50,807 bases of DNA from Nostoc sp. FACHB-110 (GCF_014697425.1 NZ_JACJRU010000052.1:1-50807); one strand, 5' to 3'; counted from the first letter of the stretch, positions 15,661 to 24,441 are shown. Notes: generated by a model from the sequence alone, not told the origin. Translations and numbers: made by a program.

Positions 15661-15760
15661 CAGAGTTTATCAGTTTGGCACAGTACATCTTTCAAGGGGA
15701 AAGAGACTAGAGACTAGGGACTAGATGAATGTACCTCATTAGAATGAAAAACGCTGTAAG
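15661..15760. repeat. GATGAGGTA dispersed repeat, copy 2 (inverted)
   Basis: On the minus strand it reads TTACAGCGTTTTTCATT, then ATGAGGTACATT, CTAGTCTCTAGTCTC, CCTTGAAAGATGTACTG and a decayed right end. It lies only 55 bases upstream of the vnfE start. Confidence 0.65.
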
Positions 15761-15814
15761 TAAATTACCAAATCAAAGCTGATTCCTATATATTTTATCT
15801 AATACGGAAAAGCC

Positions 15815-17182
15815 ATGAATCAAACTCAAGCAGAAATCAACAAATTACTGAATGAAATAGCCTGCGAGTACAACGTAAAAAAATTGCAGAGCAAAAAAAA
15901 CAAACCTTGCAAAAAACCACCAAAACCAGGCGCAGCCCAAGGTAATTGTCCTTTTGAAGGAGCGATGGTTGCGCTTGGGCCAATTACTGATGTAGCTCAT
16001 TTAGTACATGGGCCTGTTAGTTGTACCCGTAACCCTTGGGGTAGTCGTGGTAGTTTATCTTCTGATTCTCAACTATATCAAATAGGCTTTTCTACTGATT
16101 TAGGTGAGAATAGTATTGTGTTTGGTGGTGAAAAGAAGCTTGACAAAGCTATTCTTGAAACTGCTCAACGCTATAAACCTGCGGCTATCTTTGTCTATGC
16201 TACTTGTGTGACTGCTTTGATTGGTGATGATGTAGATGCTGTTTGTAAAAGAGCTACACATCAAATTGGTATTCCGGTTATTTATATAGATGCACCTGGA
16301 TTTCTTGGTAGTAAAAATTTAGGTAATCGCATTGGTGGGGAAGCTTTATTAGAATATGTAGTAGGAACTGCGGAGCCAGAATTCACTACACCATTCGATA
16401 TCAATATTATTGGTGACTATAATGTTGCTGGTGAAATATGGAATATATTACCACTTCTCAAGAAATTAGGTATTCGTGTACTGTCCAAAATTACAGGTGA
16501 TGCTCATTATCAAGAAATTTGCTATGCTCATCGTGCCAAATTAAATGTAGTAATTTGCTCTAATGTGTCACTACAAATGGCACAAAAAATGCAAGAGCGT
16601 TATGGCATCCCTTATATTGAAGAATCTTTTTATGGTGTAGAAAATATTAATCACTGCTTGCGAAATATTGCTGCAGCATTAGGTGATAAATATCTACAAG
16701 AACGAACTGAATTGTTAATTGCAGAGGAAACAAAAGCGTTAAATATTGCCTTAACTTTTTATCGTTCTCAACTGCAAGGTAAGCGTATTGTTCTTTATAG
16801 TGGTGGCGTAAAGAGTTGGTCAATCATCTTAGCAGCAAAAGACTTGGGAATGGAAGTTGTTGCTACTAGTGATAGAAAGAATACTCAAGATGAAAAAGTC
16901 AAAATTAAGCAATTACTTGGTCAAAATGGCATGGTTTTAGCCAAAGGTGGCCCCAAGGCTTTACTACAAGTAATAGAAGATACAAAAGCCGATATTTTAG
17001 TGGCTGGAGCTAGTAATCAATATACAGCACTGAAAGCACGAATACCTTTTTTAGATGTTAACCATGAACGCCATCATGCCTATTCTGGCTATATAGGAAT
17101 GCTAACAATGGCACAGGAATTTTATGAAGCTTTGTATAGTCCTGTGTGGGAGCAAATTAGACAGCCTGCTCCTTGGGATTAG
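15815..17182 (+). CDS. vnfE: Nitrogenase cofactor scaffold subunit, VnfE/NifE-like
   Basis: A 455-aa NifE-family protein. Conserved cluster-ligand cysteines equivalent to NifE Cys37, Cys62 and Cys124 are present: C45 in QGNCPFEGA, C70 in GPVSCTRNPWG and C131 in VYATCVTALIGDD. Other NifE marks are GFLGSKNLGNRIGGEALL, SFYGVENINH, YSGGVKSWS and the end VWEQIRQPAPWD. NifE pairs with NifN as the scaffold that matures FeMo-co or FeV-co. GGA stands before the ATG. A nifX-like gene follows after 74 bases; no NifN/VnfN is found in the window. The V-type assignment rests on context (vup, vnfR, vnfH), so a second NifE is the alternative. Confidence 0.86.
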   Translation: MNQTQAEINKLLNEIACEYNVKKLQSKKNKPCKKPPKPGAAQGNCPFEGAMVALGPITDVAHLVHGPVSCTRNPWGSRGSLSSDSQLYQIGFSTDLGENSIVFGGEKKLDKAILETAQRYKPAAIFVYATCVTALIGDDVDAVCKRATHQIGIPVIYIDAPGFLGSKNLGNRIGGEALLEYVVGTAEPEFTTPFDINIIGDYNVAGEIWNILPLLKKLGIRVLSKITGDAHYQEICYAHRAKLNVVICSNVSLQMAQKMQERYGIPYIEESFYGVENINHCLRNIAAALGDKYLQERTELLIAEETKALNIALTFYRSQLQGKRIVLYSGGVKSWSIILAAKDLGMEVVATSDRKNTQDEKVKIKQLLGQNGMVLAKGGPKALLQVIEDTKADILVAGASNQYTALKARIPFLDVNHERHHAYSGYIGMLTMAQEFYEALYSPVWEQIRQPAPWD

Positions 17183-17256
17183 CAAAAGGTGGGTGGGTGG
17201 GAAGATGAAAATTGATGAACTTACAAACAACAATTAATTTTTGACGGAGCAAATCA

Positions 17257-17658
17257 ATGAAAGTAGCTTTTACGACCAGTGATGGTACTCACATTAACAC
17301 TCATTTTGGTGTGGCAAAAGAAATTGATGTGTATGAAGTAACCAAAGATGGATTTGAATTTGTTGAAACTTTGGTCTTTGAAGGTGACTTAGAAGAAGCT
17401 GCCCATGAAGATAAAATCACGCCCAAAATGGAAGCAATTATTGACTGCAAAATTTTGTATGTTAAGGCTATTGGTAAGCCAGCAGGCAATAAGTTAATTA
17501 AACAGGGTATGACTATTGTGAGAGCGCAAGAATATGATACAGTGCCTGATATCTTGCATATGTTAGTTAAAAGTTTAAATAGTGATGCACCACCTATGTT
17601 GCGTAAAGCTTTGCTACAGGAAAACCATGAATTGGCATATTCTTGTAATGAAGAGTAG
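17257..17658 (+). CDS. vnfX: NifX-like cofactor carrier
   Basis: A 133-aa protein of the dinitrogenase iron-molybdenum cofactor (NifX/NafY C-terminal) family: MKVAFTTSDGTHINTHFGVAKEIDVYEV at the start (HFG being the family mark), EDKITPKMEAI and a C-terminal LRKALLQENHEL. NifX binds and shuttles cofactor precursors between NifB, NifEN and the apo-enzyme. GGAG stands 7 bases before the ATG. It forms a two-gene unit with vnfE and is followed by an intrinsic terminator. Confidence 0.87.
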   Translation: MKVAFTTSDGTHINTHFGVAKEIDVYEVTKDGFEFVETLVFEGDLEEAAHEDKITPKMEAIIDCKILYVKAIGKPAGNKLIKQGMTIVRAQEYDTVPDILHMLVKSLNSDAPPMLRKALLQENHELAYSCNEE

Positions 17659-17679
17659 TTCAATTTATTGTTGATATTT

Positions 17680-17718
17680 TCTCCTGCTATATATACAGTA
17701 TGTATAGCAGGAGATTTA
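17680..17718 (+). terminator. Terminator of vnfE-vnfX
   Basis: TCTCCTGCTATA (17680-17691) pairs with TATAGCAGGAGA (17703-17714) over 12 bases, followed by TTTAAAAT. It lies 22 bases after the vnfX stop. Confidence 0.75.
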
Positions 17719-17792
17719 AAATATGACTTTTTGAGTTCTCTATTTTGCTAACTACTTCGCTTTATCTGTTACTTTTAACAATTTTAGTAATT

Positions 17793-17933
17793 TTAGCAAT
17801 TTTTTCCTGACTGTTCGCAAGCTCCAATACTTACCCAACTGCTTGAACCATCTTGCCAGTGTTCTTTTTTCCAAATAAGAGTAGGGTTACGTGTTAAATA
17901 GCGAAAAAGATTTTGTTCACTAGATTGATTCCG
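17793..17933 (-). pseudogene. C-terminal gene fragment of unknown origin
   Basis: A 46-codon minus-strand frame without start, reading RYLTRNPTLIWKKEHWQDGSSSW and ending CEQSGKNC. It looks protein-coding but has stops just upstream. I do not recognise it. Confidence 0.35.
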
Positions 17934-18098
17934 TCAGCTAGATTAATTGTCAAGAAGAAGATATACCGTTTGTTGCCCTTTTTACGAGGGAGCCTGTACA
18001 AATCCAGACAATACAGAGACACTACCACTTAGAGCAATTTTTAGATAAAAACATACTGCTTCTTAAAGTTTAAGACGGTAAAAACGGCTGAAAAAAGG

Positions 18099-18148
18099 GA
18101 GCCAGTGCGTTGGGCGGCTTTGCCGACTTGAAGCAACTGGCGTGGGAG
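18099..18148. repeat. Palindromic Nostoc-type repeat
   Basis: GGAGCCAGTGCGTTG ... AGCAACTGGCG forms an imperfect hairpin of the kind widespread in Nostoc intergenic spaces. It directly precedes the transposase remnant. Confidence 0.5.
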
Positions 18149-18439
18149 GTGTATGGTTATGACGGTGGAAAACAAATAAAGGGGCGTAAACGCTTTATTC
18201 TGGTTGATACTTTAGGACTAGTTTTGGCAGCTATCGTTACAGAAGCCAACTTTCCAGAGCATTTATGAGGCGCAGCAGTTGTTATGGAAGCCGCACAAAC
18301 AAATGAAAATTTAGTTGTGATTTGGGTAGATAAAGGCTTTAGCGGTGAGAACTTTGAGCGTGTGATTCAGCAATTATGTAATCTTACTGTTTTCTGTTCT
18401 ATTTCTGATTATACTTTCCCCATAGTGACAAAAGAGGGA
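18148..18439 (+). pseudogene. IS5-type transposase remnant
   Basis: The plus-strand frame reads YGYDGGKQIKGRKRFILVD, TLGLVLAAIVTEANFPEHL, an in-frame TGA near 18266, then VIWVDKGFSGENF. The GGKxIKGRKRxILVDTLG segment is the central DDE region of IS5-family (DDE_Tnp_1_2) transposases. Both ends and the inverted termini are missing, and the 3' side runs into the nhaS3 stop. It marks an old insertion or recombination edge beside the sbtAB-nhaS3 cassette. Confidence 0.8.
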
Positions 18440-19852
18440 TTACTTACTTGCTGTTTCTACAGGTGTGGTAGATTCTGGGATGGGATTCGTGGATGAACCA
18501 AAGGCAACCCGTAAAAAAGGTGGAGCCAGAAAAGTTGTCAAAATTACCATGATAATAATTGACACCTCCAGGGGCTTATCCAAAATGCCGCTAGCTGATC
18601 CGATGCCAGCAAACACTAGACCCACCTCACCTCGTGGAATCATCCCAACCCCGATCGCCACTCGATTGATGCCGGGTTGTCCAAACACAGCCCAACCTGT
18701 GATCAGCTTGCCAATAATCGCCACTCCCATCAAAAAGACAGCAATCAATAGTCCTGCCCGATTCTCCGGTACCGCCGGGTTCAAAACACCGAGGTCGGCA
18801 CGCGCTCCGACCGTCACAAAGAAGATTGGTACCAGTAAATCGGCGATCGGTTTGATTAATTCATCTAACTCGTTCCGGGTATCGGTTTCATCAAGTACCA
18901 AACCCGCAGCAAAGGCACCCAAAATCGCTTCAAGATGAATGGCATTGCCTAAAAATGCCATAAAGAAAGCGAAGATGAATGCTGGAATCACAATATTTCC
19001 ACGGGTTTTGAGCCGATCCACGATCGCCACAAAACTTTTGTTAAAGACACCCCCCAACAAAATTGATCCAATCAAGAATGCCGTAGCACTGACAATCAAG
19101 TAAATGACATTGGCAACATCAATCTCACCGGTTTTGGCTAAACTAGCGACTACAGCCAAGACAATAATGCCGAGGACATCATCAATCACCGCCGCGCCAA
19201 CAATGATTTGCCCTTCTTTGGATTTGAGTTGACCTAACTCTGACAACACTTTAGAGGTAATGCCGATACTCGTTGCCGTTAACGCGGCTCCTGCAAAAAT
19301 CGCAGGAATGGCTGCGACATGAAAGAGTATCATTAACCCTGCCGTACCTGCCGCAAAAGGTGCCGCGACTCCGACACAGGCGACAACCGTGGCTTGAATT
19401 CCCACTTCCTTTAGTTGCCGCAGATCGGATTCCAGTCCAATTTCAAACAGCAGAATAATCACACCGATTTCAGCTAGAACCGAAATCACTTCACTTTGGG
19501 ACTCAAAGATTCGGGTTAGCGCATCCGGTGTCAATTGATTCAATCTTTGCAACGCCGTCATAATCACCGAGTCAGAGGCAGACAGCCCCCCTTCCGGAAA
19601 AATCACTAGGTGTAACGCCGAAACACCGACAACCACACCAGCGACCAGTTCCCCCAGTACGGGCGGAAAATCCAAGCGTCTAGCGACCTCTGCACCGAAC
19701 TTGCTGGCCAAATAAATCACCACCAGCGTCAGCAATACGCCAGACAGAATAATAGGTGAATCCTCAGCAACAACAGTCGCCAGGAATGGTATCGGAGCCA
19801 TGAGAGCGGACATCCCCCCACTGAAAGGAGGCAGAATGTTGGACAAAATCAT
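18440..19852 (-). CDS. nhaS3: Na+/H+ antiporter, CPA2 family (NhaS3/NapA type)
   Basis: A 470-aa polytopic membrane protein with about 11-13 hydrophobic segments. GELVAGVVVGVSALHLVIFP near the start, AALTATSIGITSKVLSELG, VGAAVIDDVLGIIVLAVVA (with the paired acidic residues DD of the ion site) and IPRGEVGLVFAGIG near the end mark the CPA2 antiporter group; the N-terminal pattern resembles Synechocystis NhaS3. It would expel Na+ in exchange for H+. It follows sbtA-sbtB on the same strand, matching the need of SbtA for an inward Na+ gradient, though a terminator-like hairpin separates it from sbtB. Base composition is richer in G+C than in the flanks. Confidence 0.85.
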   Translation of the reverse strand: MILSNILPPFSGGMSALMAPIPFLATVVAEDSPIILSGVLLTLVVIYLASKFGAEVARRLDFPPVLGELVAGVVVGVSALHLVIFPEGGLSASDSVIMTALQRLNQLTPDALTRIFESQSEVISVLAEIGVIILLFEIGLESDLRQLKEVGIQATVVACVGVAAPFAAGTAGLMILFHVAAIPAIFAGAALTATSIGITSKVLSELGQLKSKEGQIIVGAAVIDDVLGIIVLAVVASLAKTGEIDVANVIYLIVSATAFLIGSILLGGVFNKSFVAIVDRLKTRGNIVIPAFIFAFFMAFLGNAIHLEAILGAFAAGLVLDETDTRNELDELIKPIADLLVPIFFVTVGARADLGVLNPAVPENRAGLLIAVFLMGVAIIGKLITGWAVFGQPGINRVAIGVGMIPRGEVGLVFAGIGSASGILDKPLEVSIIIMVILTTFLAPPFLRVAFGSSTNPIPESTTPVETASK

Positions 19853-19956
19853 GAGTTTACAGGAATGAAGGTTAAGGGTTTGAGGAAGTTATAAAACTGT
19901 GGGGGGAATGACTTCTGCGCCAGGGTCAACGTCCTGCGGACACGAAACATGGTCAC

Positions 19957-19986
19957 TCAAAAGCCGAGGTTATGACCTCGGCCTTT
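19957..19986 (-). terminator. Terminator downstream of sbtB
   Basis: GCCGAGGT (19963-19970) and ACCTCGGC (19975-19982) form an 8-bp stem with a 4-base loop. On the minus strand the stem is followed by TTTTGAG, so it works as a rho-independent terminator for sbtAB, with partial readthrough into nhaS3 possible. Confidence 0.75.
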
Positions 19987-19998
19987 GGGGTCTGCTTT

Positions 19999-20109
19999 GT
20001 CTCGATGCAACAGCCGTCTGATCCAAAGAAACTCGCACTAATGGCTCGCTTGTTCCTTTCGTGGCGCGTCGTCTCGATTTAACAGCCCTCTGGCCCACAG
20101 AAAGTTCTC
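19999..20109. repeat. Decayed direct duplication of the sbtB 3' end
   Basis: The 3' end of sbtB at 20071-20109 (GTCTCGAT..AACAGCC..TCTG..) recurs at 19999-20036 with about seven mismatches in 35 bases, offset 72 bases. The copy covers the C-terminal Cys loop codons of sbtB plus bases after its stop. Confidence 0.65.
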
Positions 20110-20411
20110 CCGTACAGTACCTCTGCTTCACAGATATAGATAATGCCCGCGTAATCGGTGAAAAACTTGATGGCGACCTGATCTGCAATCTTCTCTGCCA
20201 TCTCCCGATTTTCGGTGAGTACCTCGAACTTTACATTGGAATCGGTATCAGCAGTGCTGGGTTTACCCGTAGAGCGCACATTGCGACTGCCTTTACCGCC
20301 AGTATCTACCACCGTATAACCAGTTGCCCCGGCTTCATCAATGATACTAGCGATCTTTTTCAGCAGAACCTTTTCCGTGACGATGACGAGCTTGTTGGCA
20401 CGCTTGGCCAT
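20079..20411 (-). CDS. sbtB: PII-like regulator of SbtA
   Basis: A 110-aa PII-like protein (MAKRANKLVIVTEKVLLKKIASIIDEAGATGYTV, cited by its start MAKRANKLVIVTE). GKGSRNVR sits where the PII T-loop begins, and the C-terminus ends CGPEGC, the redox-sensitive Cys pair of SbtB. SbtB binds adenine nucleotides including cAMP and controls the bicarbonate transporter SbtA. AGGAGG precedes the ATG by 6-8 bases. It is 84 bases downstream of sbtA on the same strand, forming the sbtAB operon. Confidence 0.93.
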   Translation of the reverse strand: MAKRANKLVIVTEKVLLKKIASIIDEAGATGYTVVDTGGKGSRNVRSTGKPSTADTDSNVKFEVLTENREMAEKIADQVAIKFFTDYAGIIYICEAEVLYGRTFCGPEGC

Positions 20412-20495
20412 GTTGCTTACCTCCTGAAATTATGTACATTGATCTACTGGGTCTGGCGGGTCAAGGGAGCGCGACAGACCGTGACCTGTCTAGAA

Positions 20496-21623
20496 TTAGC
20501 CGCCTATCGCCTGGGCAAGCCCGACAAAGAAAGGTATACACAAGCCGATCGCAACTGGTGTACCGATTGCTGTGGATGCGCCTATATATGCGGAGGGATT
20601 GGCCGACGGGATACCGGCTCGCAACGTGGGTGGCCCTGAGATGTCGGAACTGGAGGCGGCGATGACGGCCAGCATTACCACACCGCCCATGCTGAATCCC
20701 GCGACTTGGTGGGCAATCATGCCGAGACCGAAGGCGATTAGCCCATGCACAAACGGTGCGACCACACTATACACAACATACCACTGGGCTACTTTACGCA
20801 GTTCGCCAACCCTTGACCAAGCTTCCATACCCATGACCAGCATCAAGATTGAAAGCAAGCCGCGAAAGGCGGGATCGAAGAAGCTTTTATAGACGCTTTC
20901 CGGGCGGGTGAACAGTCCCAAAGCAAGGCCTAACAACATTGCCGATAGGGCAGGTCCCCGGAGGCTTTCCTCAATGATCGGCCATATCTTGACCTTATTA
21001 TCTGCATCCCCTTTCTGCTGGCTGAGATACTCCTGCCGATTGCTGGGATAATCTTTTTTATCGGGATAATCGCCAGCCGCAACGGGCTGCTCACTGAACG
21101 AATGCTGCCCAATAGAGTAGGCTGCTTCTTTACGCTTCTTCTTGTTGAGATAAATATTCGCCACAACAATCGCAGTTACGAGCGCTGGGATATCCATGAA
21201 GGGATAGAGTGCGCCAGCCCATGCCTCGTATGAAATTTTTTGTTCTTCCAGTACCGTCAGACCGGCAGCCATTGTAGAACCACTCACGGCTCCAAACAAC
21301 CCCCCAGTTGCGATCGCATCAACGACTTTGACCTTTGGCAGCTTGGCTAAGGTATAGCGCGAGATGAATACAATCGTAATCCCTGTGATTACAGCAAAGA
21401 TCATGGGTAACACCATCTCCGTCAGATTAGAATTACGGATCGCAATTCCACCGGTTAGACCGATTTTGGTGAGCAGCATGAAGACGATGATCGTACAAAT
21501 CGACTCAGGAATGACCAATTCGCTACCCAGGGCAGCAATGATCATGCCACCAATCAAAAAGGCGAGTGTTGGGGACTGCAATTGGGCAATGAAGTCCTTC
21601 ACAAACAGCGACACAAAATCCAC
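20496..21623 (-). CDS. sbtA: Sodium-dependent bicarbonate transporter SbtA
   Basis: A 375-aa membrane protein, the size of Synechocystis SbtA, with about ten transmembrane helices. Diagnostic stretches are FLIGGMIIAALGSELVIPE, GLFGAVSGSTMAAGLT, WAGALYPFMDIPALVTAIV, AASSSDISGPPTLRAGIPSA (quoted in part: SSSDISGPPTLRAG) and ASTAIGTPVAIGLCIPFF. The cytosolic loop with RQEYLSQQKGD is also typical. I start it at GTG 21623 (VDFVSLFVKDF), because GGAGAAGGAGG lies 5 bases upstream; the ATG at 21659 lacks this. It carries HCO3- with Na+ for the carbon-concentrating mechanism at the plasma membrane. Confidence 0.95.
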   Translation of the reverse strand: MDFVSLFVKDFIAQLQSPTLAFLIGGMIIAALGSELVIPESICTIIVFMLLTKIGLTGGIAIRNSNLTEMVLPMIFAVITGITIVFISRYTLAKLPKVKVVDAIATGGLFGAVSGSTMAAGLTVLEEQKISYEAWAGALYPFMDIPALVTAIVVANIYLNKKKRKEAAYSIGQHSFSEQPVAAGDYPDKKDYPSNRQEYLSQQKGDADNKVKIWPIIEESLRGPALSAMLLGLALGLFTRPESVYKSFFDPAFRGLLSILMLVMGMEAWSRVGELRKVAQWYVVYSVVAPFVHGLIAFGLGMIAHQVAGFSMGGVVMLAVIAASSSDISGPPTLRAGIPSANPSAYIGASTAIGTPVAIGLCIPFFVGLAQAIGG

Positions 21624-22132
21624 GAATGCCTCCTTCTCCTCGGATGACGAGTATTGCAATAAATGAACTAAATGAACCGGAGGTTATTAAACCGGATGAG
21701 ATTGGTGATTGCCATCATTGAGGTCAATGAACGGTATATCAAACGAACTAGAACCGAGCCTTTTCATAGATAAGGATGAGTTATAGATAAAAGTCGGCTG
21801 GATCATAAAATCTAACATCTGCGATCGCGTACTCAAAAAAGTCTCGACCAAAAACTGCCGATAATGATTGCCTAGCGACTTCTAGCTGTGAAAAACTAAA
21901 TCGTAATAGTTAAATCATTTTGATATTCTTAACTTTACGCCACTCTGGATAGTAATAATTACCTAGTAATCAAGAAAAAAATTTTTGTATACATAGAAAT
22001 TCTTCTATGGTTTTTAGATCACTGACACTACGAAGCCATTGCAAAGTATAATAAATGCTTGCTATGCAAAATGATCAGTTGTGAGTAAAAAAAAGGCTCT
22101 TTTATTTATTGCTGTACCAATGGATATCAGAA
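21624..22132. promoter_or_regulatory. sbtA upstream region with a 16-base perfect palindrome
   Basis: TCATTGAGGTCAATGA at 21715-21730 lies about 92 bases upstream of the sbtA start and contains TCAATG, part of the half-site used by the LysR-type carbon regulator NdhR/CcmR. A second inverted repeat, ACCGGAGG/TTAAACCGG, lies near 21676-21694. The rest of this 500-base stretch is A+T-rich and shows no gene. Confidence 0.45.
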
Positions 22133-22768
22133 TTAGCCACGCTGGGCGGGAAAAAAGAGGACTGGATACCAGCTATAACGCAATAATTCGGCTGCAAAAC
22201 TGGAAACCAACCATTCTTGAATTTTACCTATGGTTGCAGAAGACACGGCGATCGCGCTAATATCATCTGTCGCAGCCGCCTTTAAAACCTCGCTAATAGA
22301 GTGTCCTTCTCTAACTTCTGTCTCTGTATGTAAATTAACAGCCTCTAAATCAGCTTTGATGCGAGATAAGCTTTGTTGAGCTTGCTGTGGTTGTATTCTC
22401 TGTGATACTTCTTGACGACCAGTACCTTCTAATACCCAACAAAGCTTGCATTGTTGTAGATATCTATCAGATTGTTGTTGAGCGAATTGCTTGACTTGCT
22501 GGACTACATAATCTGCTGCTGGAGTTCCATTGTAAGGAATTAACAAAGAGCGGAGAAGATGTTGACAACGCAGCGTTAATTCCTCGCCCGTATAAGTAGA
22601 GATTAATTGTGGGCGCAGTACAAGTAAAGGAATCTTTGTTTGGCGTGATAAGTCAACCATTGTACTACCCACAAGTTTTTCCGTGAGTAAGCTACGACTT
22701 TGAGAAAAGGTAAAAAATCTTGCCTCAAGTTTGACATAAATCAGCGTTTCTCCTTGACGTTGAATCAA
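22133..22768 (-). pseudogene. Tandem universal stress protein, N-terminally truncated
   Basis: The frame begins at a TTG with no ribosome site. The first part (LVGSTMVDLSRQTKIPLLVLRPQL) is the very end of one Usp domain; a second Usp domain follows (SLLIPYNGTPAADYVVQQV, EVREGHSISEVLKAAATDD, IAVSSATIGKIQEWLVSSFAAELLRY, quoted in part). So about 110 residues of the first domain are missing. ATG 22660 could still yield a single-domain product of about 175 aa. Its divergent neighbour is the CPA1 antiporter gene. Likely a decayed stress gene; a functional short form is possible. Confidence 0.65.
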
Positions 22769-22872
22769 TCGTTAAATAATCATGTTTCGATAATCAAAAT
22801 CTGATATTTAGGCGATGTCAGATAAATATATTCCTCAGAGAATAAGTAGATAATTCTACGAGATAGTGACTT

Positions 22873-24435
22873 ATGGTACTTGAATCAGCAATTAGTGAAG
22901 AAGCGATCGCCACGAATCTCAAGCAGTTTCTTTTGGTACTTTCAGTTTCTTTGGGTGTAGCAACCTTACCCCAAATATTTAGTTGGTTTCGCCAAATCCC
23001 TTATACATTACTTTTGGTAATTGTTGGCTTAGGATTGGCCGTTGTCGATGTGCGTTTAGTTGTCCTCTCTCCTGCCTTAATCTTATCCATCTTTTTACCG
23101 CCCCTATTATTTGAAGCTGCATGGAATTTAAAATGGTCAGATTTACAGAAAGATTTTGTCCCAATTTGTTTATATGCAGTGTTTGGGGTGGTTATCTCAA
23201 TTGTTGGAGTCGCACTTGGCTTAAATCAATTGGCTGGAATTTCGTTAACTACAGCCTTACTCATCGGTGCGAGTCTCAGTGCTACTGACCCCGTTTCTGT
23301 TACTGCTTTGTTTCGGGAATTAGGCGTAGGTAGCCGTCTTGTTACTCTTATGGAGGGAGAAAGCCTATTTAATGATGGTATGGCAGTAGTGGCCTTTGGT
23401 GTTTTGGTGGCTTTGCCTTTAGGAAATGCCGAATTAGGCTTTCAACCGATTTTATTACAATTTTTCCAAGTGGTAGGCATTGGTGTAGCAGTAGGTTGTT
23501 TAATTGGCTTTGCAATTTCCTACCTTACCCAACGGTTTGACTTACCCTTAGTAGAACAGTCTTTAACCTTGGTATCTGCCTACGGTACTTATTTGATTAC
23601 CGAAGATTTGGGAGGTTCCGGTGTAATTGGCGTTGTTACCACAGGTTTAATATTAGGTAACTTTGGTTCGCGTATCGGGATGAATCCTCGCACGCGGATT
23701 ATTGTCTCTGAGTTTTGGGAATTTCTAGCCTTTTTCGTCAATTCCATCGTTTTTCTGCTGATTGGCGACCAAATACGCTTTGCCAGCTTGGGAGAAAATC
23801 TGCAAATTATTGCCCTCACAGTAGCAGCAATGATTTTAATGCGCGCAGTTGCACTATTAGTTTTGAGCAAATTGAGCGGTATCATCACTCAATCAGAAAT
23901 TTCCTTACCTGAGCAAACTATTTTGTGGTGGGGTGGCTTACGTGGCTCAGTCTCAATTGCTCTAGCATTAAGTGTACCAACAATACTGCCAGATAGAGAA
24001 ATAATTATTGCTACTGTTTTTGGAGTAGTTTTATTTACTCTACTTGTTCAGGGATTAACTATTAAACCTCTGTTAGAAAAGCTCAATTTACTTGGCGATG
24101 CACCTTTACGCGAACATTATTTACAATTGGTAGCTCGTAATGTTGCTTTAGAAAGAGTGTTGCAACATCTTCAAATAGAAAAACGTCCTGGTATCGACTC
24201 AGAATTTATTCGTTATCAAACAAAATTAATCTCAGGCGAAATTGAACAAGTGAAAACTCAAATTGATACATTACACAGTGAATATCCTAATCTGCAAAAC
24301 TTTACTACAGAACAATTTCGGGATGAATTATTAGCAATAGAAGCGGATACCTATGCAGAATTTGTCAAGTCTGGTCGATTAAATAAGGAACTGGTTCCTA
24401 TACTAGAGGATGTTTTACAGTCTAGAATAGACTAG
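22873..24435 (+). CDS. Na+/H+ antiporter, CPA1 family (NhaP type)
   Basis: A 520-aa protein with about twelve membrane segments and a C-terminal cytosolic tail of about 120 residues. FLPPLLFEAAWNLKW, GASLSATDPVSVTALFRELG (TDPV), LMEGESLFNDGMAVVAF with the ion-site ND, and WWGGLRGSVSIALALSVP near the end are CPA1 marks, as in cyanobacterial NhaS1/NhaP proteins. It exchanges Na+ (or Li+/K+) for H+ at the plasma or thylakoid membrane. No Shine-Dalgarno is seen before the ATG. The gene is followed by a dispersed repeat and the convergent histidine kinase gene. Confidence 0.9.
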   Translation: MVLESAISEEAIATNLKQFLLVLSVSLGVATLPQIFSWFRQIPYTLLLVIVGLGLAVVDVRLVVLSPALILSIFLPPLLFEAAWNLKWSDLQKDFVPICLYAVFGVVISIVGVALGLNQLAGISLTTALLIGASLSATDPVSVTALFRELGVGSRLVTLMEGESLFNDGMAVVAFGVLVALPLGNAELGFQPILLQFFQVVGIGVAVGCLIGFAISYLTQRFDLPLVEQSLTLVSAYGTYLITEDLGGSGVIGVVTTGLILGNFGSRIGMNPRTRIIVSEFWEFLAFFVNSIVFLLIGDQIRFASLGENLQIIALTVAAMILMRAVALLVLSKLSGIITQSEISLPEQTILWWGGLRGSVSIALALSVPTILPDREIIIATVFGVVLFTLLVQGLTIKPLLEKLNLLGDAPLREHYLQLVARNVALERVLQHLQIEKRPGIDSEFIRYQTKLISGEIEQVKTQIDTLHSEYPNLQNFTTEQFRDELLAIEADTYAEFVKSGRLNKELVPILEDVLQSRID

Positions 24436-24441
24436 TTCAGC

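Noticed and set aside
18465..18938. 157-aa plus-strand frame opposite nhaS3
   Set aside because: Antisense of the antiporter coding region; low complexity of Pro, Thr and Ser typical of a shadow frame.
19970..20188. 72-aa minus-strand frame overlapping sbtB
   Set aside because: It lies over the terminator, the duplicated tail and the sbtB end in another frame.
20061..20665. Plus-strand frames of 192 and 77 aa opposite sbtB and sbtA
   Set aside because: Antisense shadows of well-recognised genes in a G+C-richer region where long chance frames are common.
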